A stretch of DNA of 64,000 nucleotides from Pantoea cypripedii (GTDB taxonomy: Bacteria > Pseudomonadota > Gammaproteobacteria > Enterobacterales > Enterobacteriaceae): positions 1,477,832 through 1,541,831 of the forward strand of contig NZ_MLJI01000001.1 in the NCBI RefSeq assembly GCF_002095535.1, given 5' to 3'. Below the pieces are notes generated by a model, which saw only the letters and a program-made list of their open reading frames with translations, did no database searches and had not been told where the DNA came from. A program made the translations under genes and the position numbers. Of this stretch, positions 57,414-64,000 are shown piece after piece. Position 1 is the stretch's first letter. Every line of letters starts with the position of its first letter.

Positions 57414-58124
57414 TCAGGATGTTAGCGTTTCGCAGAAGGTGTCGGTGTCGCTGACCCAACCGAAAAACGTTTCGATATTGAAGATTGCCGCCTGCTGCGC
57501 AAACGGCGGTCCGGCCTGGTAAGTTGCGTCTTCCAGTACCACACCGAAATATTCCAGAAAGAATCCGTCGCGCAGCGTCGATTCCACGCAGACATTGGTG
57601 GCAATGCCGGTAAAAATCAGGTGGCGAATGCCGCGACTGCGCAACATGCTGTCGAGCGGCGTGTTGAAGAAGCCGCTGTAACGGGGTTTGGGCAGGACAA
57701 TGTCACCCGGCTGCGGCACCAGTTCATCCACCAGCGCATAATCCCAGCCGCCTTTCGCCAGCAGCGTGCCCTGCAGTTCGGGGCGCTTACGCATGGTTTT
57801 CAGGGCATTGGATTTATGAAAATTGGGCGATCCGGCATCACCGGCTTCGACATATTTATCGTCCCAGCCATTCTGGAACCAGATGATTTGGATACCGGCG
57901 GCGCGGGCGGCCGTCACGGCCTGGTGAATTTTGGCGATCACCGGTTTGGTGGCAGAGACGTCAAAACCGGCCAAATCGAGATAGCCGCCCTCGGTGGCAT
58001 AGGCATTTTGCATATCCACCACAATCAGGGCGCTTTGCGCGGGCGGAAAGGCAATGGCTTCCGGGCGTGCGGGCAGGGTGACCTGCGCTAAGGTCGATGT
58101 ATGGGCGCAAACAACGGCAGTCAT
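57414..58124 (-). CDS. rutB: Ureidoacrylate amidohydrolase RutB
   Basis: RutB hydrolyses (Z)-ureidoacrylate peracid, releasing ammonia, CO2 and aminoacrylate peracid. The 236-residue isochorismatase-family protein has the triad Asp37 (VVDMQNAY), Lys146 (LPKPRYSGF) and Cys179 ([14 protein letters not shown]). E. coli RutB has about 230 residues. Its ATG overlaps the rutA stop by one base (TGATG), implying translational coupling. It is the second gene of the operon. Confidence 0.96.
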   Translation of the reverse strand: MTAVVCAHTSTLAQVTLPARPEAIAFPPAQSALIVVDMQNAYATEGGYLDLAGFDVSATKPVIAKIHQAVTAARAAGIQIIWFQNGWDDKYVEAGDAGSPNFHKSNALKTMRKRPELQGTLLAKGGWDYALVDELVPQPGDIVLPKPRYSGFFNTPLDSMLRSRGIRHLIFTGIATNVCVESTLRDGFFLEYFGVVLEDATYQAGPPFAQQAAIFNIETFFGWVSDTDTFCETLTS

Positions 58125-59215
58125 CAGGCAACCTCCTTCTGCGATTCAATCAAAGCATGACGGCACTGCATCAGCGGCTGAATATGTTGACCAAAGTCCT
58201 CGATCCCCTGCAGGAAATCGTCGAAAGTCAGCAGCACGCCCTGCGTACCTTCCACCCCAGCAACTTCATCCAACATTCGTGCCACATTGGCCCAGGAACC
58301 CACCAGCGTACCCATATTGATGTTCACGGCGGAGGTGGGATCGGCCATCTGGCGTACGTTGGTGTCGCTGCCGGATTTGGTGTCCTGCTGACTTTGGGTG
58401 GTCAGCCAGGCGAGCGCCTCTTCATCGGCACCGGCTTTGTAGTGCTCCCATTTGGCGCGTGCGGCTTCATCACTCTCGGCGGCGATGATCATAAACAGCA
58501 CATAAGAACCGACATCCCGACCTACATTGTCGGCGGCTTGTTTCATGCGTGCGGCGGTGGGGGCGAAGGCGGTTGGTGTGTTCACGCCTTTGCCAAAGCA
58601 GAAGTTGTAATCGGCGTGTTGTGCCGAAAACGCCATACCGGCATCACTTTGCCCGGCGCAGATCACCTTCATCGGCCTTTGCGGCTGCGGGCTGAGGCGG
58701 CAATCGTTCATGGTGAAGAATTCACCTTTGAAATCGCTTTGGCCGTTGCCCCACAAATCGCGCAGCACGGTGACGTATTCGGTCAGGTATTGATAGCGGC
58801 TGGCGAAGTAGTCATCACCGGGCCACAGGCCCATCTGTTCATATTCCGGTTTCTGCCAGCCGGTCACCAGGTTGACGCCAAAGCGGCCGTTGGAGATAGA
58901 ATCGATGGTCGAGGCCATGCGCGCGACAATCGCGGGTGGCAGCGTCAGAGTGGCGGCGGTCGCGTAAATTTCGATACGCGAGGTGACCGCAGCCAGCCCG
59001 GCCATCAGGGTGAATGATTCGAGGTTATGGTCCCAGAATTCGGTTTTCCCGCCGAAGCCACGCAGTTTGATCATCGAAAGTGCGAAGTCGAAGTGGTAAT
59101 GCTCAGCTTTTTGCACAATCGCTTTGTTCAATTCAAACGTCGGCTTGTACTGCGGGGCATGGGTGGAAATTAACCAGCCATTGTTACCAATCGGGATGAA
59201 GACGCCAATTTTCAT
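58124..59215 (-). CDS. rutA: Pyrimidine monooxygenase RutA
   Basis: RutA opens the uracil ring between N3 and C4 using reduced FMN and oxygen. The 363-residue protein is in the luciferase-like monooxygenase family ([37 protein letters not shown]). AGAGG precedes ATG 59215. It is the first gene of rutABCD-(rutF remnant)-rutG. With RutF lost, its FMNH2 must come from another reductase, such as the housekeeping Fre or possibly SsuE. A sigma-54 promoter and a RutR-like dyad lie upstream. Confidence 0.96.
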   Translation of the reverse strand: MKIGVFIPIGNNGWLISTHAPQYKPTFELNKAIVQKAEHYHFDFALSMIKLRGFGGKTEFWDHNLESFTLMAGLAAVTSRIEIYATAATLTLPPAIVARMASTIDSISNGRFGVNLVTGWQKPEYEQMGLWPGDDYFASRYQYLTEYVTVLRDLWGNGQSDFKGEFFTMNDCRLSPQPQRPMKVICAGQSDAGMAFSAQHADYNFCFGKGVNTPTAFAPTAARMKQAADNVGRDVGSYVLFMIIAAESDEAARAKWEHYKAGADEEALAWLTTQSQQDTKSGSDTNVRQMADPTSAVNINMGTLVGSWANVARMLDEVAGVEGTQGVLLTFDDFLQGIEDFGQHIQPLMQCRHALIESQKEVA

Positions 59216-59302
59216 GTGAAACCTCTCAGCAAATAACGGGTTTGTTTCACGCGCTGCGCTGCGTCCTGCTCGCTCCCTGCTGGCGGCGCTCCGTCACAAT
59301 TT

Positions 59303-59318
59303 TGCAAAGCCTGTGCCA
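59303..59318 (-). promoter_or_regulatory. Sigma-54 (-24/-12) promoter of the rut operon
   Basis: On the minus strand TGGCAC-AGGCT-TTGCA matches the sigma-54 consensus TGGCAC-N5-TTGCA at every base. Transcription would start about 75 bp before rutA. This fits the known NtrC control of E. coli rut. Only half-site-like NtrC motifs (TGCAC, GGTGCA at about 59414-59451) are seen farther upstream. Confidence 0.85.
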
Positions 59319-59377
59319 CATTTTTAAATGTCTTATACAACATGGTGTTAAAAAAACAGGGTAAGAAAAAGCGGAGT

Positions 59378-59404
59378 AAATGGTCCGTTTTGGACCATTT
59401 GGTA
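59378..59404. promoter_or_regulatory. RutR operator-like dyad
   Basis: The arms AAATGGTCC and GGACCATTT (59378-59386 and 59392-59400) form a perfect 9-bp inverted repeat around GTTTT. Overlapping it, GGACCATTTGGTA (59392-59404) resembles the RutR site core GACCA-N2-TGGTC. It lies between rutA and rutR, where RutR is expected to bind and be released by uracil or thymine. Confidence 0.7.
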
Positions 59405-59520
59405 AAAATAAACTGCACATTTTTCATGCGTCAGTGGTCAAAAAAGGTGCAGGGGCGGTATTAGGCAGGAGCGGGGGGCTTTGTTATGATGCGCGTACGC
59501 ACAATGGATGAGGTAACAGT

Positions 59521-60156
59521 GTGAAAAGTGATGAAAAAAAGCCAACGCGTCGCTCTCGTGCGGTGGCAGCAAAACGGGCAGCGATTCTGGAAGCGGCGCT
59601 GACCTTCTTTTCGCAATTTGGTATTCACGGCACCAGCCTCGATAAAGTGGCGGAGCGCGCCGATGTGTCAAAAACCAATCTGCTTTATTACTACCCTTCG
59701 AAAGAGGCACTGTACATTGCGGTGCTGAAAGAGATTCTGGATGTCTGGCTGGCACCGTTACGCGCACTGCGTCACGATCAGGAGCCGCTGACGGCCATCC
59801 GCCGCTATATCCGCCTGAAACTGGAAGTTTCACGCGATCATCCTCAGGCATCGCGTCTGTTCTGCCTTGAGATGCTGCAGGGAGCGCCTTTGCTGAAGGG
59901 AGAACTGGCGGGAGATCTTAAAACGCTGGTGGATGAAAAGGCGGCGATCATCGAACAGTGGATCGATGAAGGGCGGCTGGCGGGCGTACGGCCCCAGCAT
60001 CTGTTTTTCCTGCTGTGGGCCACCACCCAGCATTACGCCGATTTCGCCTCGCAGGTTGAGGCAGTGACCGGGCAGACGCTGAATGACCCGGCGTTCTTTG
60101 AACAAACGGTAGATAACGTGCAGCGCATGATTATTGAAGGGATCCGCGTGCGCTAA
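59521..60156 (+). CDS. rutR: TetR-family regulator RutR
   Basis: RutR represses the rut operon and controls pyrimidine and purine genes; uracil and thymine are its effectors. The 211-residue protein (E. coli 212) has a TetR helix-turn-helix (AAKRAAILEAALTFFSQFGIHGTSLDKVAERADVSKTNLLYYYPSKEALY) and keeps the ligand-domain core FLLWATTQHYADFASQVEAVTG. GTG 59521 is the start, after GAGG. It is divergent from rutA. Confidence 0.96.
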   Translation: MKSDEKKPTRRSRAVAAKRAAILEAALTFFSQFGIHGTSLDKVAERADVSKTNLLYYYPSKEALYIAVLKEILDVWLAPLRALRHDQEPLTAIRRYIRLKLEVSRDHPQASRLFCLEMLQGAPLLKGELAGDLKTLVDEKAAIIEQWIDEGRLAGVRPQHLFFLLWATTQHYADFASQVEAVTGQTLNDPAFFEQTVDNVQRMIIEGIRVR

Positions 60157-60180
60157 TCCCTTCCAGGCACAGGAGTTTGC

Positions 60181-61155
60181 ATGGATTCGCTTTCACAACT
60201 GGCATTAGGTGCATCGGTAAGCGTGGCGGTGATGGGCAGGCGCGTGCCGGTGTGGCAGTCAGCGCTGGTCGGTGCGGTGATCGGCACTTTACCCGATCTG
60301 GATGTATTTATTGATCACGGCGACGCCATTCGCAATATGACGCTGCATCGCAGCGAAAGTCATGCGTTGCTGTGGCTTACCCTGGTCGCACCGTTGCTGA
60401 GCTGGCTGGTGGCGGGATTACTCCGTCAACGCCAGCATTGGGTTGCCTGGTGGCTGGCTATCTGGCTGGCGCTGATCACCCATCCGTTACTTGATTTGAT
60501 GACGGTCTATGGGACGCAGCTCGGTCTGCCGTTGACGGATTGCCCCTATGCTGTCGGAAGTATGTACATTATCGACCCGTTGTATACGTTGCCGTTGCTG
60601 GTTGCGCTGGGTGTGGCACTGGGGCGGCGCGACAGGATCGGCTTGCGCTGGAATCAGGTCGGGTTGGTGGTGAGTACACTGTATCTTGGCTGGAGTATGG
60701 TGGCGCAAAGTATGGCAACGCAGCATATTGGCCAGCAGCTGGCTCAACAGCGGGTGCAACCTGAGCGACTGCTGGTGACGCCCACCGCGTTTAACACCCT
60801 GGTATGGCGTACGGTGATCATGACACCGGAACGTTATGGTGAAGCTTACTGGTCGCTGCTGTCACCGAATCGTCCGCTGGAGATTCACTGGTATGATCGC
60901 CAGCCAGCCTTGCTCACACCGTTCAAAGGTCAATGGCTGGCCGAACGCGTCGCCTGGTTCAGCCATGGTTTTTATGCCATGCGCCAGCAGGGGGGCGAGA
61001 CACTGATTACCGACTTGCGTATGGGCGAGGAGCCGAATTACACCTTTACCTTTAATCTCGGCGCGCCAGATGCACCGGATGCCGCCCCTACACGGGAACC
61101 GTCGTTACGGCCTACGCTGGCAGAAGCGTGGAGAAAATTACGCGAAAGGATATGA
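60181..61155 (+). CDS. YdjM/YbcI-like membrane-bound metal-dependent hydrolase family protein
   Basis: The 324-residue protein has an N-terminal half with about four to five hydrophobic segments and the DUF457 pattern: MDSLSQLALGASVSVAVMG, GTLPDLDVFI (Asp pair), LHRSESHALLW, and ITHPLLDLMTVYGT. The His/Asp residues could bind metal. The C-terminal half is soluble and variable. No substrate is known; the hydrolase label comes from the family name. It follows rutR by 24 bp and may share its transcript. Confidence 0.82.
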   Translation: MDSLSQLALGASVSVAVMGRRVPVWQSALVGAVIGTLPDLDVFIDHGDAIRNMTLHRSESHALLWLTLVAPLLSWLVAGLLRQRQHWVAWWLAIWLALITHPLLDLMTVYGTQLGLPLTDCPYAVGSMYIIDPLYTLPLLVALGVALGRRDRIGLRWNQVGLVVSTLYLGWSMVAQSMATQHIGQQLAQQRVQPERLLVTPTAFNTLVWRTVIMTPERYGEAYWSLLSPNRPLEIHWYDRQPALLTPFKGQWLAERVAWFSHGFYAMRQQGGETLITDLRMGEEPNYTFTFNLGAPDAPDAAPTREPSLRPTLAEAWRKLRERI

Positions 61156-61158
61156 AAA

Positions 61159-61188
61159 ATAAGGCCCTGTAATGGGCCTTATGTTTTT
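61159..61188. terminator. Bidirectional terminator between the YdjM-like gene and cycA
   Basis: Stem ATAAGGCCC/GGGCCTTAT (61159-61167 and 61174-61182) with a 6-nt loop and T-rich sequence after it; it lies between two convergent stops. Confidence 0.85.
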
Positions 61189-61195
61189 AGAGCGG

Positions 61196-62587
61196 TCAGG
61201 CTTTACGTCGACGCAACAGCCAGCCCATGGTCAGAATCATAAACCACAGCGGTGTGACCATCAGGGCATGACGGGTGTCATCCTGCAGGGTCAACAGCAC
61301 CAGGACAAAGGCGAAAAACGCCATACATACCCAGCACATAAATTTACCCAGCGGCATCTTAAACGTTGACTCCGCGTGACGCTGCGGATGCTGTTTGCGG
61401 TAGGCCAGATAGCTGCACAGGATGATGGTCCAGACGAACATAAACAGAATGGCTGATACCGTGGTGACCAGCGTGAACACGGTCATCACATCCGGGATCA
61501 GATAAATCAACGCCACACCGCCGAGCAGGCACAGGCAGGAGAAAAACAAACCGGTGGTCGGTACGGCACGGGCCGACAGTCGGCCAAACGCCTTGTGTGC
61601 CACTCCTTGTTCTGCCAGACCAAACAGCATGCGGCTGGTGGAGAAAATGCCGCTGTTGGCAGAGGACGCCGCGGAGGTGAGCACCACAAAGTTGACGATG
61701 CTGGCGGCGGCAGGCAGGCCGATCATCACAAACATCTCAACAAAGGGGCTGCGGTCGGCCAGCACCTGGTTCCACGGGGTCACCGCCATAATCACCATTA
61801 GCGCCAGTACATAAAACATAATGACGCGCAACGGAATGGCGTTGATGGCACGCGGCAGCACTTTGTGCGGGTCGTGAGTTTCTGCGGCGGCAGTTCCCAC
61901 CAGTTCAATGCCCACAAAGGCAAACACCGCAATCTGGAAACCGGCAAAAAAGCCGCTCAATCCTTTCGGGAACATACCGCCATGACCCCAGATATTGCTC
62001 AGCGAAGCCGTACCGCCACCCGGTGAAGGGTAATGCATCGTCACCAGTACGACGCCGGTGATAATCAGCGCGACGATGGCGACAATTTTGATAATCGCGA
62101 ACCAGAACTCCATTTCGCCGAACATCTTCACGGTGGCGATATTCAGCGTCAGGAACACCACGACACACAGCAGGGCGCTCATCCAGATGGAGAAATCCGG
62201 GAGCCAGAGCTGGAAGTAAGCACTTATCGCCACCACGTCGGCGATGCCCGTCACGACCCAGCAGAACCAGTAGGTCCAGCCAGTGAAATAACCGGCCCAG
62301 GGGCCAAGAAGGTCAGCGGCGAAATCGCTGAAGGATTTATATTCCAGATTGGAGAGCAGTAACTCCCCCATGGCACGCATCACGAAAAACAGCATAAAAC
62401 CGATGATCATATAAACAAAGATGATCGACGGTCCGGCCAGACTGATGGTTTTGCCGGATCCCATAAACAGCCCGGTGCCGATAGCACCCCCAATGGCGAT
62501 AAGCTGGATATGGCGGTTGTGGAGATTGCGCCGGAGCTTTTCCGGTTGCTCCGTTGTGAGGAGTGCCTCTTTGGATTGATCAACCAT
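61196..62587 (-). CDS. cycA: D-serine/D-alanine/glycine transporter CycA
   Basis: CycA is a proton-coupled APC-family importer of glycine, D-alanine, D-serine and D-cycloserine. The 463-residue protein has about 12 membrane segments and is nearly identical to E. coli CycA (470) over long stretches, such as RHIQLIAIGGAIGTGLFMGS and TVSAILFMFVWTIILCSYL. The C-terminus is a little shorter. AGGAAAG precedes ATG. Its position next to rut differs from E. coli, where it lies elsewhere on the chromosome; in E. coli its mRNA is a target of the sRNA GcvB. Confidence 0.96.
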   Translation of the reverse strand: MVDQSKEALLTTEQPEKLRRNLHNRHIQLIAIGGAIGTGLFMGSGKTISLAGPSIIFVYMIIGFMLFFVMRAMGELLLSNLEYKSFSDFAADLLGPWAGYFTGWTYWFCWVVTGIADVVAISAYFQLWLPDFSIWMSALLCVVVFLTLNIATVKMFGEMEFWFAIIKIVAIVALIITGVVLVTMHYPSPGGGTASLSNIWGHGGMFPKGLSGFFAGFQIAVFAFVGIELVGTAAAETHDPHKVLPRAINAIPLRVIMFYVLALMVIMAVTPWNQVLADRSPFVEMFVMIGLPAAASIVNFVVLTSAASSANSGIFSTSRMLFGLAEQGVAHKAFGRLSARAVPTTGLFFSCLCLLGGVALIYLIPDVMTVFTLVTTVSAILFMFVWTIILCSYLAYRKQHPQRHAESTFKMPLGKFMCWVCMAFFAFVLVLLTLQDDTRHALMVTPLWFMILTMGWLLRRRKA

Positions 62588-62940
62588 AACGATTTCTTTC
62601 CTGTTTCGATGTTGTGTCAGCTCTGCTGGCTGTTAATTAACCTGCTGTTGTACAGGGCAAGTGGCATAAGATAGTGGAATAGCACTGGCTCTCGGTAATT
62701 GTTTTTTAACATCTGCGACCTTTTGCATGCTTTGCGCTGTCAGTAAATATTTACATGGCGCAATCTTTCACCAATGCGGTTGAAAACTAAGCAGTTTCAG
62801 CAGGGAGGGGGCTTAAGCGGTAATGGGGTAAAGGTGGCGAAAGGGATGAAGATTGCGGTTAGCCCTGGTCCTGATGGCAGTGCCGCACATGCCCGTCATC
62901 TTCATTTCGGCATGTGCGTTCGCGGCCAGGGACGCTGAGA
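62588..62940. other. 353-bp intergenic region upstream of cycA
   Basis: This holds the cycA promoter side. It also holds a 10-bp perfect inverted repeat CGCACATGCC/GGCATGTGCG (62884-62893 and 62909-62918) that ends 22 bp from the next gene's stop and may act as its terminator, though without a T tract. No gene is seen. Confidence 0.5.
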
Positions 62941-63615
62941 TTATACTGCCGGATTGAGTCCGCGTTTGATGAGGAAATGGTTAGCGGGCCAGGAGAAGAG
63001 AAAACCTATTATCATGGCGAGTTGAAGCATGAACCAGAATCCGACCAGCAGTGGATTGATTTGCTGATTTAAAACGAATTTTAGGGCCAGACCCATGAAG
63101 AGAAAGATTCCTGCCTGATAAATCAGCAACGGGAAAATTTCAGTTTTCAGCGCTAATAATAATGCGTTGCCGAATGAACGTTTTTCACGTTGGCGAATTG
63201 CCAGGAATTGGAAAAATAACCCCACTAATAACGAAATAGCGACGCAAATAATTGCCTCGGTCCATAATGCCGGATTAATCGCAAATTGGTTTAGCAGGGT
63301 GATTATCGGGAGTGTCATTATGTCGCCGAATATACAGGCAGCGGCGGATAATGAAGTGGAAATAAAAATGGTTTGCCAGCCAGCGTTACGATGTAATTTT
63401 TGCGGAACCAGCAGGGCAAGTTTTACCTGACGTGAGGGTTTTCTTCCCAGATACCACCAGGCCAGCCAGCCAATGAATGGCATATATAGCCCGGTTAATG
63501 GCCAGATTATATTCATCACCGCGACCGGATGAGGGTGACGGAAGAGGTCTTTTAAAATCATCAGGGCGGTACAGCCACCCAGAACAAGGAAGGGTAATGC
63601 CAACTGGTTCAACAT
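62941..63615 (-). CDS. DUF4396-like multi-pass membrane protein
   Basis: The 224-residue protein has about six hydrophobic segments. It shows features I associate with DUF4396: MNIIWPLTGLYMPFIGWLAWWYLGRK, a middle FGDIMTLPIITLL, and the C-terminal WPANHFLIKRGLNPAV. Function is unknown. The start ATG 63615 has only a weak ribosome site (GCGGGA). It is in the same direction as cycA but separated by 353 bp, so it is probably a separate unit. Confidence 0.7.
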   Translation of the reverse strand: MLNQLALPFLVLGGCTALMILKDLFRHPHPVAVMNIIWPLTGLYMPFIGWLAWWYLGRKPSRQVKLALLVPQKLHRNAGWQTIFISTSLSAAACIFGDIMTLPIITLLNQFAINPALWTEAIICVAISLLVGLFFQFLAIRQREKRSFGNALLLALKTEIFPLLIYQAGIFLFMGLALKFVLNQQINPLLVGFWFMLQLAMIIGFLFSWPANHFLIKRGLNPAV

Positions 63616-64000
63616 AGTCAGTCCCGCTTAGCTTCTCGAATACGCGCGACAATGCGGTCAGCCCGGCTGCGGCATTGTCTTCCCCTGCAAATCACCGTTG
63701 CGTGTTACGCCGCTCACTGCTAAGAGTAGCTGGAAACCTGCCTGACGGGAATCACTGCGAGGGGTGAAAAAGTGAACGGGTGGCAGAAATAAATGAGATA
63801 AAGAATAAGGGTAGGCGGAAATGTGGCATAAATTAACCTGGAGGGTGAGGTTAAAACACTGTAAAGAATAGATTTCAGTTAATGATGATGCTGAATACTT
63901 ATCAAACTATTGAAAATTTTCGATGGTCAGAGAGATTGAAACGACATAAGAAAAATCCTATTCTAATCGTCAGCATCAGTGAAAATTGTGATGCTGTTAA
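63616..64000. other. 385 bp at the window end without a gene
   Basis: This is upstream of the DUF4396-like gene. It turns AT-rich after about 63780. I see no convincing coding frame, RNA gene or hairpin; it probably carries promoters for this gene and for one beyond the window. Confidence 0.5.

Noticed and set aside
58097..59017. Open frame of about 300 codons antisense to rutA
   Set aside because: It has no ribosome site or recognisable domain, and mirrors the codon usage of rutA.
1..64000. CRISPR array, prophage, toxin-antitoxin or secretion locus
   Set aside because: No regularly spaced repeats, phage genes, or such gene pairs could be recognised; the window is mostly conserved chromosomal backbone.

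Overview
The window is a 64 kb stretch of chromosome from a member of the Enterobacterales. Gene order follows E. coli from mukB through ompF, pepN, pyrD, fabA, ompA, helD, serT, agp and wrbA to the rut operon. Nearly every protein is recognisable as an E. coli family member, but the sequences are diverged, hya and the fimbrial block next to pyrD are absent, and a 65-bp REP-like palindrome is present. I infer a Pantoea/Erwinia-type (Erwiniaceae) genome; this is an inference from layout and sequence memory, not from a search.

Layout. 1-6143: 3' end of mukB, then the cell-wall genes ldtD and mepK, and gloC. 6229-11772: aspC, ompF, asnS and pncB, all on the minus strand. 12004-14619: pepN. 14703-18962: the ssuEADCB alkanesulfonate operon (minus). 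18963-22073: an AT-rich gap followed by a glycosyltransferase and a Wzx-type flippase, which looks like an acquired module. 22208-29175: pyrD, zapC, ycbX (minus), rlmL and uup. 29193-32654: the pqiABC lipid-transport operon. 32933-36201: rmf, fabA, the Lon-like gene ycbZ, and matP. 36267-39002: ompA, sulA with its LexA box, and a frameshifted sxy. 39028-48616: yccS, yccF, helD, mgsA, yccT, yccU, hspQ, rlmI, yccX, tusE and yccA. 48840-49050: two tandem tRNA-Ser(UGA) genes. 49307-53715: agp with an unusual tail, an aldehyde dehydrogenase, yccJ-wrbA and ymdF. 53817-60156: an EamA transporter and the rut pyrimidine-degradation operon with its regulator rutR. 60181-64000: a YdjM-like membrane protein, cycA, a DUF4396-like membrane protein, and a gene-free end.

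How the genes work together. Two operons scavenge nutrients with flavin-dependent monooxygenases of the luciferase-like family: ssu (sulfur from sulfonates, SsuD with its reductase SsuE) and rut (nitrogen from uracil, RutA). The rut operon has lost rutE and nearly all of rutF; only the last codons of rutF remain, joined to the end of rutD. It keeps a perfect sigma-54 -24/-12 promoter and a RutR-like dyad. Envelope functions are also well represented (ldtD, mepK, ompF, ompA, pqiABC, yccS, yccF, agp).

The most unusual observations are the rutEF deletion, the one-base frameshift in sxy, a TolA-like Ala/Lys-rich extension on Agp, the glycosyltransferase-flippase insert, the compensatory base-pair swap between the two tRNA-Ser copies, and the shared palindromic repeat at two convergent gene ends. 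I saw no CRISPR array, prophage, insertion sequence or defence locus.
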